Source of the DNA: Saccharopolyspora elongata
GTDB lineage: Bacteria; Actinomycetota; Actinomycetes; Mycobacteriales; Pseudonocardiaceae
Assembly: GCF_004348985.1 (NCBI RefSeq)
Contig: NZ_SMKW01000008.1
Location: 62,001-126,000, forward strand
Reading direction: 5' to 3'
Length of the DNA: 64,000 bases
Shown here: in pieces, positions 37,171 to 45,663 of the stretch
How the letters are laid out: each line of letters begins with the position of its first letter
Position numbering within the stretch: the first letter of the stretch is position 1
Made by a program: the position numbers and the translations under genes
Notes under the pieces: generated by a model
What the model was told of the DNA's origin: nothing
The model's input: the letters and a program-made list of their open reading frames with translations, nothing else
The model's database searches: none

Positions 37171-38832
37171 TCACCGCAGGGTCACGTCGAGCACCAGCTC
37201 GCGGCCCTGCCGCACCACGGTGACCGGCACCCGCTCGCCGACCTGGTGCCGGTCGACGGCCACGATCAGCTCGTCGGCGCCGGCCACCTTGCGCTCGCCG
37301 ACCCGGATGATCACGTCGCCCTCGGCGATCCCGGCCGCCGCCGCGGCGCTGCCGTCCTGCACGTTCTGCACCTGGGCGCCGTCGGCGAGCCCGTCGCTGA
37401 CCGACTTGGCGTTGACGCCGAGATCGGCGTGCTGCACGTTGCCGGTTCGGATCAGCTCCTCGGCGATGCGCCGGACGTCGTCGATCGGGATCGCGAAGCC
37501 CAGCCCGATCGAGCCGCCTTCGCCGCCGGCCCCGAGCGTCCGGATCGCGCTGTTGATGCCGACCACCGCGCCGTTGCCGTCGACCAGGGCGCCGCCGGAG
37601 TTGCCGGGGTTGATGGCGGCGTCGGTCTGGATCGCGTCGATGACCGCGTTGGTGTCGGTGCCCTCGCCGGCCAGCCGCATCGGGCGGTGCACCGAGCTGA
37701 CGATGCCGGTGGTCACGGTGCCCGCCAGGCCTAGCGGCGAGCCGATGGCGATCACCTCGTCGCCGACCGCCAGCTCGTCGGAACGGCCGAGCTGGGCGAC
37801 CGTCGGGTTGGACACCTCGACCTTGATCACCGCCAGGTCGGTCTTGACGTCGCGGCCGACGATCCGGGCGGGCACCCGGGTGCCGTCGTGGAAGACCGTG
37901 GAGACCAGCGCGCCCGGGGTGTCGGCGGCCATCGAGATGACGTGGTTGTTGGTGACCACGTAGCCGTTGCCGTCGATGACGACACCGGAGCCGCTGCCGC
38001 CCTGCGCGCCGACGCGCACCTCGATCGACACGACGGCGGGGACCACGCGCTGCGCCACCGCGGCGACGGTGCCCTTCGGCCGGTCCTTGCCCTGCTCCAC
38101 CTCGGCCAGGGTGACGTCGGGGTTGGTGAGCGGATTGCCCTCCTCGGCGGTGATCCGGCCGAGCAGCCCGCCGGCCAGCCCGATGAGCAGCGCGACCACG
38201 GCGAGGATCACGAGCGCGCGCGGGTGCACCCGGCGGCCGAACAGGACTTCGCGGGCGCTGAGCAGCGGGCCGGTTTCGGTGCTCTCGGGCTTCTCCTCCT
38301 GCTCCTCACCGAGTGCAGGTGGACCGATCACCGCGCCTGCGGCGGGGTTGCGCCACGGGTCGCTCTCGCCGGAGTTCCACAGCGCCGGCTCCTCGGCCGG
38401 CTCGGGCGACATCGGCTGCTCGCCGGGCGCGCGCTGGAGCTTCTCGCTGCTGGCCCGCGGACGGCCGAACGCCTTGGACAGCGCTTCCGGCGGGGGCGGA
38501 CCCTGCTCGATGCCGCGCGTCGGGACGTCGCGCCGGTTCGGGTCGAAGCTGCCGGTCACGCCCTTCGGGCGGCCGAACGTCGAGCTCTGCGACGGGTCGA
38601 CGGCGGGGCGCTGCAGCGGGCGCGGTGCGAGGCGGGGCGGGGATGCCTGGCCGTTTCGCATGGGGCGGTCCGCCGCGGCCGACACTCCGCGGGCGGGGCT
38701 GGCCGCGCCCTGCCACGGATGCACGGGTTCGGCTGGCCGTCCGTTGGGACCCTGCTGGCCTGCTTCGGGCTGATCCCGGCGCTGCTGGTCGGCGTCGGGG
38801 CCCTGTGCGGGCGTTCCTGGCTGGTCGCTCAT
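37171..38832 (-). CDS. htrA: HtrA/DegP-type serine protease with PDZ domain
   Basis: 553 residues. A long Pro/Gly/Glu-rich cytoplasmic region (1-205) precedes one membrane helix (about 206-228), then an extracytoplasmic trypsin-like domain with the triad H297 (TNNHVIS), D332 (KTDLAVIKV) and S412 (NPGNSGGALVD), then a C-terminal PDZ domain (about 470-550). It degrades or refolds damaged envelope proteins. It is encoded next to sigE-rseA, as in mycobacteria. Confidence 0.93.
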   Translation of the reverse strand: MSDQPGTPAQGPDADQQRRDQPEAGQQGPNGRPAEPVHPWQGAASPARGVSAAADRPMRNGQASPPRLAPRPLQRPAVDPSQSSTFGRPKGVTGSFDPNRRDVPTRGIEQGPPPPEALSKAFGRPRASSEKLQRAPGEQPMSPEPAEEPALWNSGESDPWRNPAAGAVIGPPALGEEQEEKPESTETGPLLSAREVLFGRRVHPRALVILAVVALLIGLAGGLLGRITAEEGNPLTNPDVTLAEVEQGKDRPKGTVAAVAQRVVPAVVSIEVRVGAQGGSGSGVVIDGNGYVVTNNHVISMAADTPGALVSTVFHDGTRVPARIVGRDVKTDLAVIKVEVSNPTVAQLGRSDELAVGDEVIAIGSPLGLAGTVTTGIVSSVHRPMRLAGEGTDTNAVIDAIQTDAAINPGNSGGALVDGNGAVVGINSAIRTLGAGGEGGSIGLGFAIPIDDVRRIAEELIRTGNVQHADLGVNAKSVSDGLADGAQVQNVQDGSAAAAAGIAEGDVIIRVGERKVAGADELIVAVDRHQVGERVPVTVVRQGRELVLDVTLR

Positions 38833-38987
38833 CGCTCCCCGGGCATGCGGTCGGAACTCGTCCGTTCGAGTGGATCACACGGGCGAGGAGCCCGTGCCAC
38901 CGGCATGTGGACGCACCGCCGGCGTGCCCATTTTGCCGGGCGACGGGTGAAGTTCGTGTGGGAGCGGGCGAAGTCGTCCCGGCCGGA

Positions 38988-39692
38988 TCAGTTCCCCGGC
39001 GGCGCGCTCGCCGACGTGCTCGGAACGGGAGCCTCGGACGAGGGCTGCTGGCTGGGGGACGGGTCGCCGGGCAGGTCCTCGCGAGCCGACGCCGGGATCA
39101 CGGCGTTGGTGAACGCGCCGCCGGGCAGCGGGCTCGGCACGCCCGGTACCGGCTGGCCCTCGTCGTCGGTCGGCAGGTTCATCAGCGCGAGCGCGCCCAG
39201 TACCAAGCCGGAGAACACCACGCCGGCCCCCTGCCGGGTTCGGCGGCCGACCCGCCGTGCAGGCGCCGTCGCGGCATCACCGGCAAAAGGGGGCACGCTG
39301 CCGAGGGGTTGCTGGCTGCCGCCGAGCGGCCGCGAGGATCCGAGCGCCGCTCCGTCGCCGAACCGCTTCGCGCGGGCCGGGCGGGTCACGGCGACCAGCT
39401 GGCCGTCCTCGGTCAGCGCGAGGCCGTCCGGCTGGCTGGGCAGTTCTGCGTGCGCCGGGATGGCCTGCAGTGCTTGCAGGAACTTCGGCGAGATCGACGG
39501 CGTGCCGGCCGCCCGAACCGCGGCGCGGGCCTGCCGCTGGGCGGCGGCGTCCGCGGTGCACGCTGGGCAGTGGGCCAGGTGGGAGACGGCGCGATCATGG
39601 GCGCTCGGGCTCAGCTCGCCGTCCACCAACGCGACGATCGCGTCCAGCGCGAGGTGCTGCTCCGGCAGCCCCCACCCACGCAAAACCGTCAT
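38988..39692 (-). CDS. rseA: Anti-sigma factor RseA-like (ZAS family)
   Basis: 234 residues. The N-terminal zinc-anti-sigma motif is H38-x3-C42-x2-C45 (HLAHCPAC). A membrane helix lies at about residues 155-173 (GVVFSGLVLGALALM), and a Pro/Ser-rich external tail follows. It starts 3 bp after sigE, so they are co-transcribed. It probably holds SigE inactive until stress or redox change releases it. Confidence 0.88.
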   Translation of the reverse strand: MTVLRGWGLPEQHLALDAIVALVDGELSPSAHDRAVSHLAHCPACTADAAAQRQARAAVRAAGTPSISPKFLQALQAIPAHAELPSQPDGLALTEDGQLVAVTRPARAKRFGDGAALGSSRPLGGSQQPLGSVPPFAGDAATAPARRVGRRTRQGAGVVFSGLVLGALALMNLPTDDEGQPVPGVPSPLPGGAFTNAVIPASAREDLPGDPSPSQQPSSEAPVPSTSASAPPGN

Positions 39693-39695
39693 TCG

Positions 39696-40337
39696 TCAAA
39701 CCTCCCGGGCATGCTCGCGGCGAGCTTCCAAGGTGGCCTTCAACATCTGGCGCCCGCGGTGAATCCTGCTACGCACAGTACCCAGCTTCACGCCCAAGGT
39801 GGCACCGATCTCCTCGTAGGAGAGCCCCTCGACGTCGCAGAGCACCACCGCCGCCCGGAACTCCGGCGGCAGTTCGTCCAGCGCCGCCTGCAGGTCGGGG
39901 TCGAGGTGGGTGTCGTTGAAGACCTGTTCAGGGCTCGGGCCACCGCCGGGCAACCGGTCGGTGTCCTCGGGCAGGCCCTCCATGCGCAGGCGGGACCTGC
40001 GGCGGGCCATGTCGAGGAACAGGTTCGTGGTGATCCGGTGCAGCCAGCCCTCGAACGTTCCCGGCTTGTACGACGCCAGCGACCGGAACACCCGGATGAA
40101 GGTCTCCTGGGTCAGGTCCTCCGCGTCGTGCTGGTTGCCGGTCAGGCGGTACGCCAACCGGTAGACCCGGTCTGCGTGCTGCCGGACCACCTCGTCCCAC
40201 GTCGGAGGGGTCCAGTTGACCTCTTCCGCGGCGGGCGAGACGGTGCTCTGTTGGACACTAGGGGCCACACTCATCGGCTGTGTTGCCATTGGGCGAGAAG
40301 CCACCTCCTGTGCGGTTGCATCTCCAAGAACGAGCAT
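39696..40337 (-). CDS. sigE: ECF sigma factor SigE
   Basis: 213 residues from the ATG at 40337 (GGAGG 4 nt upstream). Region 2 ([30 protein letters not shown], split by regions 2.1-2.4) and region 4 ([40 protein letters not shown]) are close to mycobacterial SigE. Other in-frame ATGs at 40481 and 40289 could give isoforms. The CTGAGA repeats upstream, inside the longest possible frame, favour a start downstream of them. Controls envelope-stress genes, probably including htrA. Confidence 0.9.
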   Translation of the reverse strand: MLVLGDATAQEVASRPMATQPMSVAPSVQQSTVSPAAEEVNWTPPTWDEVVRQHADRVYRLAYRLTGNQHDAEDLTQETFIRVFRSLASYKPGTFEGWLHRITTNLFLDMARRRSRLRMEGLPEDTDRLPGGGPSPEQVFNDTHLDPDLQAALDELPPEFRAAVVLCDVEGLSYEEIGATLGVKLGTVRSRIHRGRQMLKATLEARREHAREV

Positions 40338-40441
40338 GTCGCCTCCGTTGTTCCCGGCGGTGTCGTCAAGGAGACGCCGATGGGTGTTGGTTATGACGTG
40401 TCTACTCTCGTATGCGCTGGTGAGGTAGCGATTAAAGACGC

Positions 40442-40458
40442 CTGAGAACAGGCTGAGA
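40442..40458. promoter_or_regulatory. CTGAGA direct-repeat pair upstream of sigE
   Basis: CTGAGA at 40442-40447 and 40453-40458, again with an 11-bp period, about 105-120 bp upstream of the preferred sigE start. This is the same element that precedes the response-regulator gene at 3235-3281, but relative to the controlled gene it is in the opposite orientation. In mycobacteria MprA binds upstream of sigE, so direct control by the 3.3-kb response regulator is a good hypothesis. Confidence 0.6.
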
Positions 40459-40563
40459 ACCTGACGTGATGCGGGTCGCACCGCCGGCCCGCCGGAAACG
40501 GCCCCCTAACGATGTCGGCCGCCCGGGTCACGGCGCCGGGCAACGTCGATAACCTTTCGCGTT

Positions 40564-41157
40564 GTGATACCCGAGACGCCGGTGGGTGCCGGGCCCGTGG
40601 GCCGGAACCAGGTGCGATCCGGCGCGCCGACGGACACCTCGGTCGGGGCGTCGTCGCTGCACGTGCTGCGCTTCCTGGCGGCGGCGTTGCGGGCCAAGGC
40701 CGTCGTGGAGGTCGGCACCGGCTCGGGCGAGAGCGCGCTGTGGCTGCTCCAGGGAATGATGCCGGACGGCGTGCTGACGTCGATCGATGCGGATGCGGCC
40801 GCGCAGCGGACGGCGCGCGCGACGCTGCGGGAGGCGGGCGTGCCGACCGGCCGGACGCGGTTGATCGCCGGGCGCGCGATCGACCTGATGCCGCGGCTCA
40901 CGGAGGGCGGCTACGACCTGGTGTCGGTGGGCATCGCGACTACGGACTACCCCAGGTACCTGGAGCTCGGCGTCCGCCTGCTGCGCCCGGGCGGCGTGAT
41001 CGTGTTCGCGGGTGTCCAGCTGGCCAGCCCGGACGCCCGGAGCGCGCTGGCCCTGGCGCTGCGCGACCTGGTCCGGGCCATCCAGACCGACGAGAACCTG
41101 GTCCCGGTCACGCTCCCCACAGGCCCGGGCCTGCTCGCGGTCGCCAAACGCGCCTGA
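40564..41157 (+). CDS. O-methyltransferase
   Basis: 197 residues from GTG. SAM-dependent fold of the CCoAMT-like type: VVEVGTGSGESALWLLQGM near residue 48, LTSIDADAAAQRTARATL and the late LLRPGGVIVFAGV. The same family sits divergent from sigE in mycobacteria (Rv1220c-type). Substrate unknown. Confidence 0.88.
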   Translation: MIPETPVGAGPVGRNQVRSGAPTDTSVGASSLHVLRFLAAALRAKAVVEVGTGSGESALWLLQGMMPDGVLTSIDADAAAQRTARATLREAGVPTGRTRLIAGRAIDLMPRLTEGGYDLVSVGIATTDYPRYLELGVRLLRPGGVIVFAGVQLASPDARSALALALRDLVRAIQTDENLVPVTLPTGPGLLAVAKRA

Positions 41158-41257
41158 CCCCGGACACCCGCTTCCGCCCGGTCCTGGCCGCCCGCCTCTC
41201 GAGATGTCGGCCCAGGTGTCGGCCCTCTCGACCGGAGTACCCCCGATGGGGTGATGA

Positions 41258-41307
41258 TCCGCAATTTCAATGGAAATCGGATCTTCGATTTCCATTGAAA
41301 TTGCGGA
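41258..41307. repeat. Dispersed palindrome family 1, copy B
   Basis: 21-bp perfect arms (TCCGCAATTTCAATGGAAAT-C and complement) around GGATCTTC. It lies between the convergent methyltransferase and mrp genes. One loop base differs from copy A. Confidence 0.85.
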
Positions 41308-41325
41308 ACGACGTCGGCCGGTGCG

Positions 41326-42465
41326 TCAGGCGGGGGAGACCGAGAGGAGCTTGCCCGCGAGGCCTCGGGCCCGGGTGGACAGGCGCTTGGCGATGTCGTT
41401 GAGGACCACCGCCGCGGGCGAGTCGGGGGCTTCCAGGACCAGCGGGGTGCCGTTGTCGCCGGATTCGCGCAGGCGCGGGTCCAGCGGCACCTGGCCGAGC
41501 AGCGGCACGTCCGAGCCGATCGAGCGGCTCAGCGACTCCGCGACCAGCTGGCCGCCGCCGGAGCCGAAGACCTCCATCCGCTGGCCGTCCGGCAGCTCCA
41601 TCCAGGACATGTTCTCCACCACGCCGGCCAGCCGCTGCCGCGTCTGCATGGCGATCGCACCGGCCCGCTCCGCGACCTCGGCCGCGGCCTGCTGCGGGGT
41701 GGTGACGACCAGGATCTCCGCGTTCGGGATGAGCTGGGCGGTGGACAGCGCCACGTCGCCCGTGCCGGGCGGCAGGTCGAGCAGCAGGACGTCCAGGTCG
41801 CCCCAGAAGACGTCGGACAGGAACTGCTGCAGCGCGCGGTGCAGCATCGGCCCGCGCCAGACCACCGGGGTGTTGCCGGGGGTGAACATGCCGATGGAGA
41901 TGACCTTCACGCCGTGCGCCTGCGGCGGCATGATCATCTTCTCCACCTGGGTGGGCTTGCCGCCCGCGCCCAGCATCCGCGGCACCGAGTGGCCGTAGAT
42001 GTCGGCGTCGACCACGCCGACCGACAGGCCGCGCTTGGCCATCGCGGCCGCGAGGTTGACCGTCACGCTGGACTTGCCGACCCCGCCCTTGCCGGACGCC
42101 ACGCAGTAGACGCGCGTCATCGAGCCGGGCTCGGCGAACGGGATGCGCGGTTCCTCGGCGCTGCCGCGGAGCATCTTGCGCAGCTCGGTGCGCTGCTCGT
42201 CGCTCATCACGTCGAGCTCGACCCGCACCGAGGCGACGCCTTCGACGGCGGACACGGCATCGGTCACCCGCTGCGTGATCGTTTCCCGCATCGGGCAGCC
42301 CTGGACCGTCAGGTACACCTCGACCGCAACATCGCCGTCGGGGCCGATGGACACGCTCTTGACCATGCCCAGGTCGGTGATCGGCCGGCGGATCTCCGGG
42401 TCCTCGACCTGGCTGAGGGCCTTCCGAACGGCGTCCTCGGTGGGCGCGGACTGCGTACTGGTCAC
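41326..42465 (-). CDS. mrp: Mrp/NBP35-family Fe-S carrier ATPase
   Basis: 379 residues from GTG with GAGGTAACC upstream. N-terminal MIP18/DUF59 domain (10-90), then a deviant Walker A P-loop GKGGVGKSS near residue 125 and Walker B-type DLDVLLLDLPPGTGD. The CxxC scaffold motif of many ApbC proteins is replaced; there is one Met-Trp-rich stretch (ENMSWMELPDG). It likely transfers Fe-S clusters. Confidence 0.88.
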   Translation of the reverse strand: MTSTQSAPTEDAVRKALSQVEDPEIRRPITDLGMVKSVSIGPDGDVAVEVYLTVQGCPMRETITQRVTDAVSAVEGVASVRVELDVMSDEQRTELRKMLRGSAEEPRIPFAEPGSMTRVYCVASGKGGVGKSSVTVNLAAAMAKRGLSVGVVDADIYGHSVPRMLGAGGKPTQVEKMIMPPQAHGVKVISIGMFTPGNTPVVWRGPMLHRALQQFLSDVFWGDLDVLLLDLPPGTGDVALSTAQLIPNAEILVVTTPQQAAAEVAERAGAIAMQTRQRLAGVVENMSWMELPDGQRMEVFGSGGGQLVAESLSRSIGSDVPLLGQVPLDPRLRESGDNGTPLVLEAPDSPAAVVLNDIAKRLSTRARGLAGKLLSVSPA

Positions 42466-42687
42466 GGTTACCTCGGCAAGCTGGAGTTGCGGACGTGGTC
42501 GGTGGTCGCTTCGCGGGGCGCCAGCCTCGAAGACTCTCACACCGCGTCGTTGGCAATCCCATGCTACGGACCGGTAGCCCGGTGCGGACAGGGCTGCGGG
42601 CCGTGGCATCGCGCTGGTCAGTGGGGCGAGCGGGACAGAACGCGATTCTTGTTCGGGGGCGCTGCGCAGTCAGGCGAACGCGTTCCG

Positions 42688-42693
42688 TAATAT
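42688..42693 (+). promoter_or_regulatory. Likely -10 box of the MarR gene (leaderless transcript)
   Basis: TAATAT lies 9 bp before the GTG of the MarR gene, so transcription would begin at or just before the start codon. No ribosome site is present. Leaderless mRNAs are frequent in actinobacteria. No convincing -35 element. Confidence 0.5.
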
Positions 42694-42701
42694 CAATCTT
42701 C

Positions 42702-43190
42702 GTGGCCGAGACGGCTCTTGATCGATTACCGACTCGAAGTGAATTGTTGGCGTACCGCAGTTTCCTCCGCGCGCACGCCAGGGTCACGCGCTGCCTGGAG
42801 GGCGACCTGATCGCCGAGCAACGGCTCACGCTCGCCGCCTACGATGTCCTCGAAGCGCTGGCAGAAGCCCCGGAGCAGCGGCTCCGGATGACCGAACTCG
42901 CGGAAGTCGTGCTGCTGTCGCGCTCCGGCGTGACCAGGCTCGTGGACCGCCTCGAACGGCTCGGGCTGGTGCGCCGCGTCCGGGTCGATTCGGACGGGCG
43001 CGGGGTCCAGGCCGTGATCACCGAACGTGGCGAAGCGCGGTTGCAGCTGGCGGCGTCGACGCATCGCACCGGTGTGGCGCGGTACTTCCTGTCCGCCACC
43101 GCGGGGGAGCTGGAGGCGCTGATGCGCACCTGCGAGCGGCTGGCCGACGGGGGTGTGCCGTCGCCGCCGGGGCAGCGTGCGCAAGCATGA
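42702..43190 (+). CDS. MarR-family regulator
   Basis: 162 residues from GTG. Winged-helix HTH: LTLAAYDVLEALAEAPEQRLRMTELAEVVLLSRSGVTRLVDRLERLGLVRR followed by a wing with DSDGRGVQAVITERG. It is followed at once by the Nudix gene, probably co-transcribed. Regulated genes unknown. Confidence 0.88.
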   Translation: MAETALDRLPTRSELLAYRSFLRAHARVTRCLEGDLIAEQRLTLAAYDVLEALAEAPEQRLRMTELAEVVLLSRSGVTRLVDRLERLGLVRRVRVDSDGRGVQAVITERGEARLQLAASTHRTGVARYFLSATAGELEALMRTCERLADGGVPSPPGQRAQA

Positions 43191-43194
43191 GGGC

Positions 43195-43611
43195 GTGCAC
43201 GATGCGAACTCCACGGCTCCCGAACGGCTGATCCGCGCGGTCGGCCTGGTGCGGTTCGTGGACCGGCGGTTGCTGCTGGTCCGCGCCGACTACCAGGCCG
43301 CGTTCTACCTGCCCGGCGGCAAGATCGACCCGGGCGAGACCGAGGTGCAGGCGCTGCACCGGGAGGTGCGGGAGGAGCTCGGCGTCGGCCTGGTGGGGGC
43401 GGGCTTCCTCGGCCGCTACGTCACCGACGCGGTCGGGCAGGGAGACGGGGTGCAGGTCGAGCTCATCTGCTACACGGGCGAGCTGGACGGTGCCCCGGAG
43501 CCGGCGGCCGAGATCGCGGAGCTCGCCTGGTGCACCCGCGAGGAGTACGCGGCCCACGAGGTCACGGCCCCGGCGATCGTCGCCCTCTTCGCCGACCTCG
43601 ACCCGGCCTGA
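43195..43611 (+). CDS. Nudix hydrolase
   Basis: 138 residues from GTG at 43195; GTG at 43177, overlapping the MarR stop, is a good alternative. The Nudix box is complete: GGKIDPGETEVQALHREVREELGV. Predicted to hydrolyse a nucleoside-diphosphate-linked compound. The 3' end is convergent with the DUF1003 gene across twin terminators. Confidence 0.85.
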   Translation: MHDANSTAPERLIRAVGLVRFVDRRLLLVRADYQAAFYLPGGKIDPGETEVQALHREVREELGVGLVGAGFLGRYVTDAVGQGDGVQVELICYTGELDGAPEPAAEIAELAWCTREEYAAHEVTAPAIVALFADLDPA

Positions 43612-43624
43612 TCCCGGTGGGAGT

Positions 43625-43692
43625 CCCGATTTTGCCTAAAATTGGGCGCTCCTCCGCGGGTGGGCTGGTTCCCGATTTTGCCTAAAATTGGG
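43625..43692. terminator. Twin terminators between convergent genes
   Basis: Two identical 22-bp units (43625-43646 and 43671-43692), each with arms CCCGATTTT / AAAATTGGG (one G:T pair) and loop GCCT. They sit back to back between the Nudix and DUF1003 genes, perhaps one for each direction. Strikingly AT-rich for the region. Confidence 0.75.
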
Positions 43693-43704
43693 AAATCCCG
43701 AGCG

Positions 43705-44232
43705 TCAGGCGTCCTTCGGGTCTCCAGCGGTCGTGCGGGCTCGGCGCTTTTCCGCCTCGCTCTGCAGGCCCGGGAGTTCTTCGCGGAGCCGGTCCAGTTC
43801 GCTGCGCAGGTAGTCGCGGGTGGCGACCTCACCGACCGCCAGGCGCAGCGCGGCGAGCTCGCGGGCCAGGTAGTCCGTGTCCGCCTTGGTCTGGGCCGCT
43901 CGCGCCCGGTCTTCCTCCAGCGAGACCCGGTCCCGGTCGTCCTGGCGGTTCTGCGCGAGCAGGATCAGCGGCGCGGCGTACGAGGCCTGGGTGGAGAAGG
44001 CCAGGTTGAGCAGGATGAACGGGTACGGGTCCCACTGCAGGCCGACCGCGAACAGGTTCACCGCGATCCAGGCGATCACGAGCAACGTCATCCAGAACAG
44101 GAACTTGCCGGTGCCGAGGAACCGGGCGATCCGCTCCGAGATCTGCCCGAAGAGCTCCGGGTCGAACGAGACCGCCAACCGGTGCGGCGGGCGGGGCTGG
44201 TCGAGTCGGCGGCGGGTCAGCAGTTCGGGCAT
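43705..44232 (-). CDS. DUF1003 membrane protein
   Basis: 175 residues. Two membrane helices (about 35-55 and 68-88: FLFWMTLLVIAWIAVNLF, PFILLNLAFSTQASYAAPLILL) then a charged coiled coil. The ATG overlaps the CBS gene stop (TGATG), so the two are coupled. Function of DUF1003 unknown. Confidence 0.85.
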   Translation of the reverse strand: MPELLTRRRLDQPRPPHRLAVSFDPELFGQISERIARFLGTGKFLFWMTLLVIAWIAVNLFAVGLQWDPYPFILLNLAFSTQASYAAPLILLAQNRQDDRDRVSLEEDRARAAQTKADTDYLARELAALRLAVGEVATRDYLRSELDRLREELPGLQSEAEKRRARTTAGDPKDA

Positions 44233-45530
44233 CAGTGCGCCTCCCGGTTCGTCGGCCGGTCGGTGGGGCCGGGCTCCGGTTCGGGAAGCCCGCTCTCCCG
44301 CCAGTTCTCCGGCAGCAGGTGGTCGAGCACGTCGTCGACGGTGACCGCGCCGATGAGGTGTTCCTCGTCGTCCAGCACCGGCCCGCACACCAGGTTGTAG
44401 GCGGCGAAGTAGCGGGTGACGTCGGTCAGCGACGCGCTGGCCGGGAGGCTCGCCAGGTCGGTGTCCAGCGCGCCGGCGACCAGGGTCGACGGTGGTTCGC
44501 GGAGCAGCCGCTGGATGTGCACGCAGCCCAGGTAGCGGCCGGTCGGCGTGGCCGACGGCGGGCGACAGACGAACACCAGGCTGGCCAGCGCCACCGGCAG
44601 GTCGGGGTTGCGCGCCATCGCCAGCGCCTCGGCGATGGTCGCGTCCGGCCCGACCACGATCGGCTCCGGCGTCATCAGGCCGCCCGCGGTGTCGGACGAG
44701 TACGCCATCAGCCGCTTGACCGGTGCGGATTCCTCCGGTGCCATGAGTCCGAGCAGCCGTTCCTTGTCCACTTCGGACAGTTCGGCGAGCAGGTCGGCGG
44801 CGTCGTCCGGGTTCATCGCCTCCAGCACGTCGGCCGCGCGCTCGTCGTCCAGGTGTTCCAGCAGGTCCTTCTGGTCTTCCTCGGGCAGTTCCTCGACGAC
44901 GTCGGCGAGCCGCTCGTCGTCCAGCGCCTCGGCCACCTCGTAGCGGCGCTTGGTCGGCAGCTCGTGCAGGGTGCTCGCGACGTCGACGGCGCGCATCGTG
45001 TCGAACATGGCGAGCAGCTGCTGCACGCCCTGCGGCTTGCCGGTCAGCTCCGCGACGGCCAGCCCGGTGACCTGGCCCCAGTCCAGCACCTGCGTCGGGC
45101 CGCGCCGGCCGAGCCGCCCGGTGCGCTCCCGGACCGCGAGCTTGGCCAGCTGCCAGTCGCGGGTGCGGATCTGCTCCATCGCGACGTCCACCAGGACCGC
45201 GGGCGCGTGGGTGGAGTCGATGACGACCCGGGCGTCCAGCAGCTGGCCGAGCACCAGGAGCTCGTTGGGGCGCTGGTGGAAGTGCCGCAGGTTCACCGTG
45301 CCGGTCGCCAGCGTCACCGCGCTCGGCTCGATCCGGGTGACCCGCAGCATGGGCACGAAGATCCGGCGCCGGGTGGGCAGCTCGACGACCAGGCCGAGGA
45401 CGCGCGGCGGCTGCCGCCGGACGCTGAGCCCGGCGACGACGTCGCGCACCCGGCCGATCGATTCGCCGTCCGGCCCGAACACCGACAAGCCGGCCATCCG
45501 GGCCGCGAAAACCCTGGTCGCGGCTGCCAC
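44232..45530 (-). CDS. PRC-barrel / MgtE N-terminal / CBS domain protein
   Basis: 432 residues from a GTG at 45530. N-terminal PRC-barrel-like part (10-65), then the MgtE intracellular N domain (about 190-290: repeats of EALDDERLADVVEELPEEDQ and AADVLEAMNPDDAADLL), then a CBS pair (about 300-415). No membrane channel domain is present, so it is a regulatory relative of MgtE, perhaps a Mg2+ or nucleotide sensor for the membrane partner next to it. Confidence 0.85.
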   Translation of the reverse strand: MAAATRVFAARMAGLSVFGPDGESIGRVRDVVAGLSVRRQPPRVLGLVVELPTRRRIFVPMLRVTRIEPSAVTLATGTVNLRHFHQRPNELLVLGQLLDARVVIDSTHAPAVLVDVAMEQIRTRDWQLAKLAVRERTGRLGRRGPTQVLDWGQVTGLAVAELTGKPQGVQQLLAMFDTMRAVDVASTLHELPTKRRYEVAEALDDERLADVVEELPEEDQKDLLEHLDDERAADVLEAMNPDDAADLLAELSEVDKERLLGLMAPEESAPVKRLMAYSSDTAGGLMTPEPIVVGPDATIAEALAMARNPDLPVALASLVFVCRPPSATPTGRYLGCVHIQRLLREPPSTLVAGALDTDLASLPASASLTDVTRYFAAYNLVCGPVLDDEEHLIGAVTVDDVLDHLLPENWRESGLPEPEPGPTDRPTNREAH

Positions 45531-45618
45531 GTGGCTCAGGCTATGCACTCTTCCGGTCGCCCGCCGCCCGAAGATCGGCCCTGTGCCGCCGGGCACTTGT
45601 CCGGTTCCGGCGGCGGGG

Positions 45619-45635
45619 TGCGTGGTACACACGCA
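45619..45635. promoter_or_regulatory. Short inverted repeat upstream of the CitE-like gene
   Basis: TGCGTG-n5-TCACGCA-like symmetry reads TGCGTG GTACA CACGCA. It ends 28 bp before the GTG at 45664, between divergent genes. It may be an operator; no regulator is known. Confidence 0.3.
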
Positions 45636-45663
45636 ACGACTCGCGAGGCCAGAGGAGGACAAC

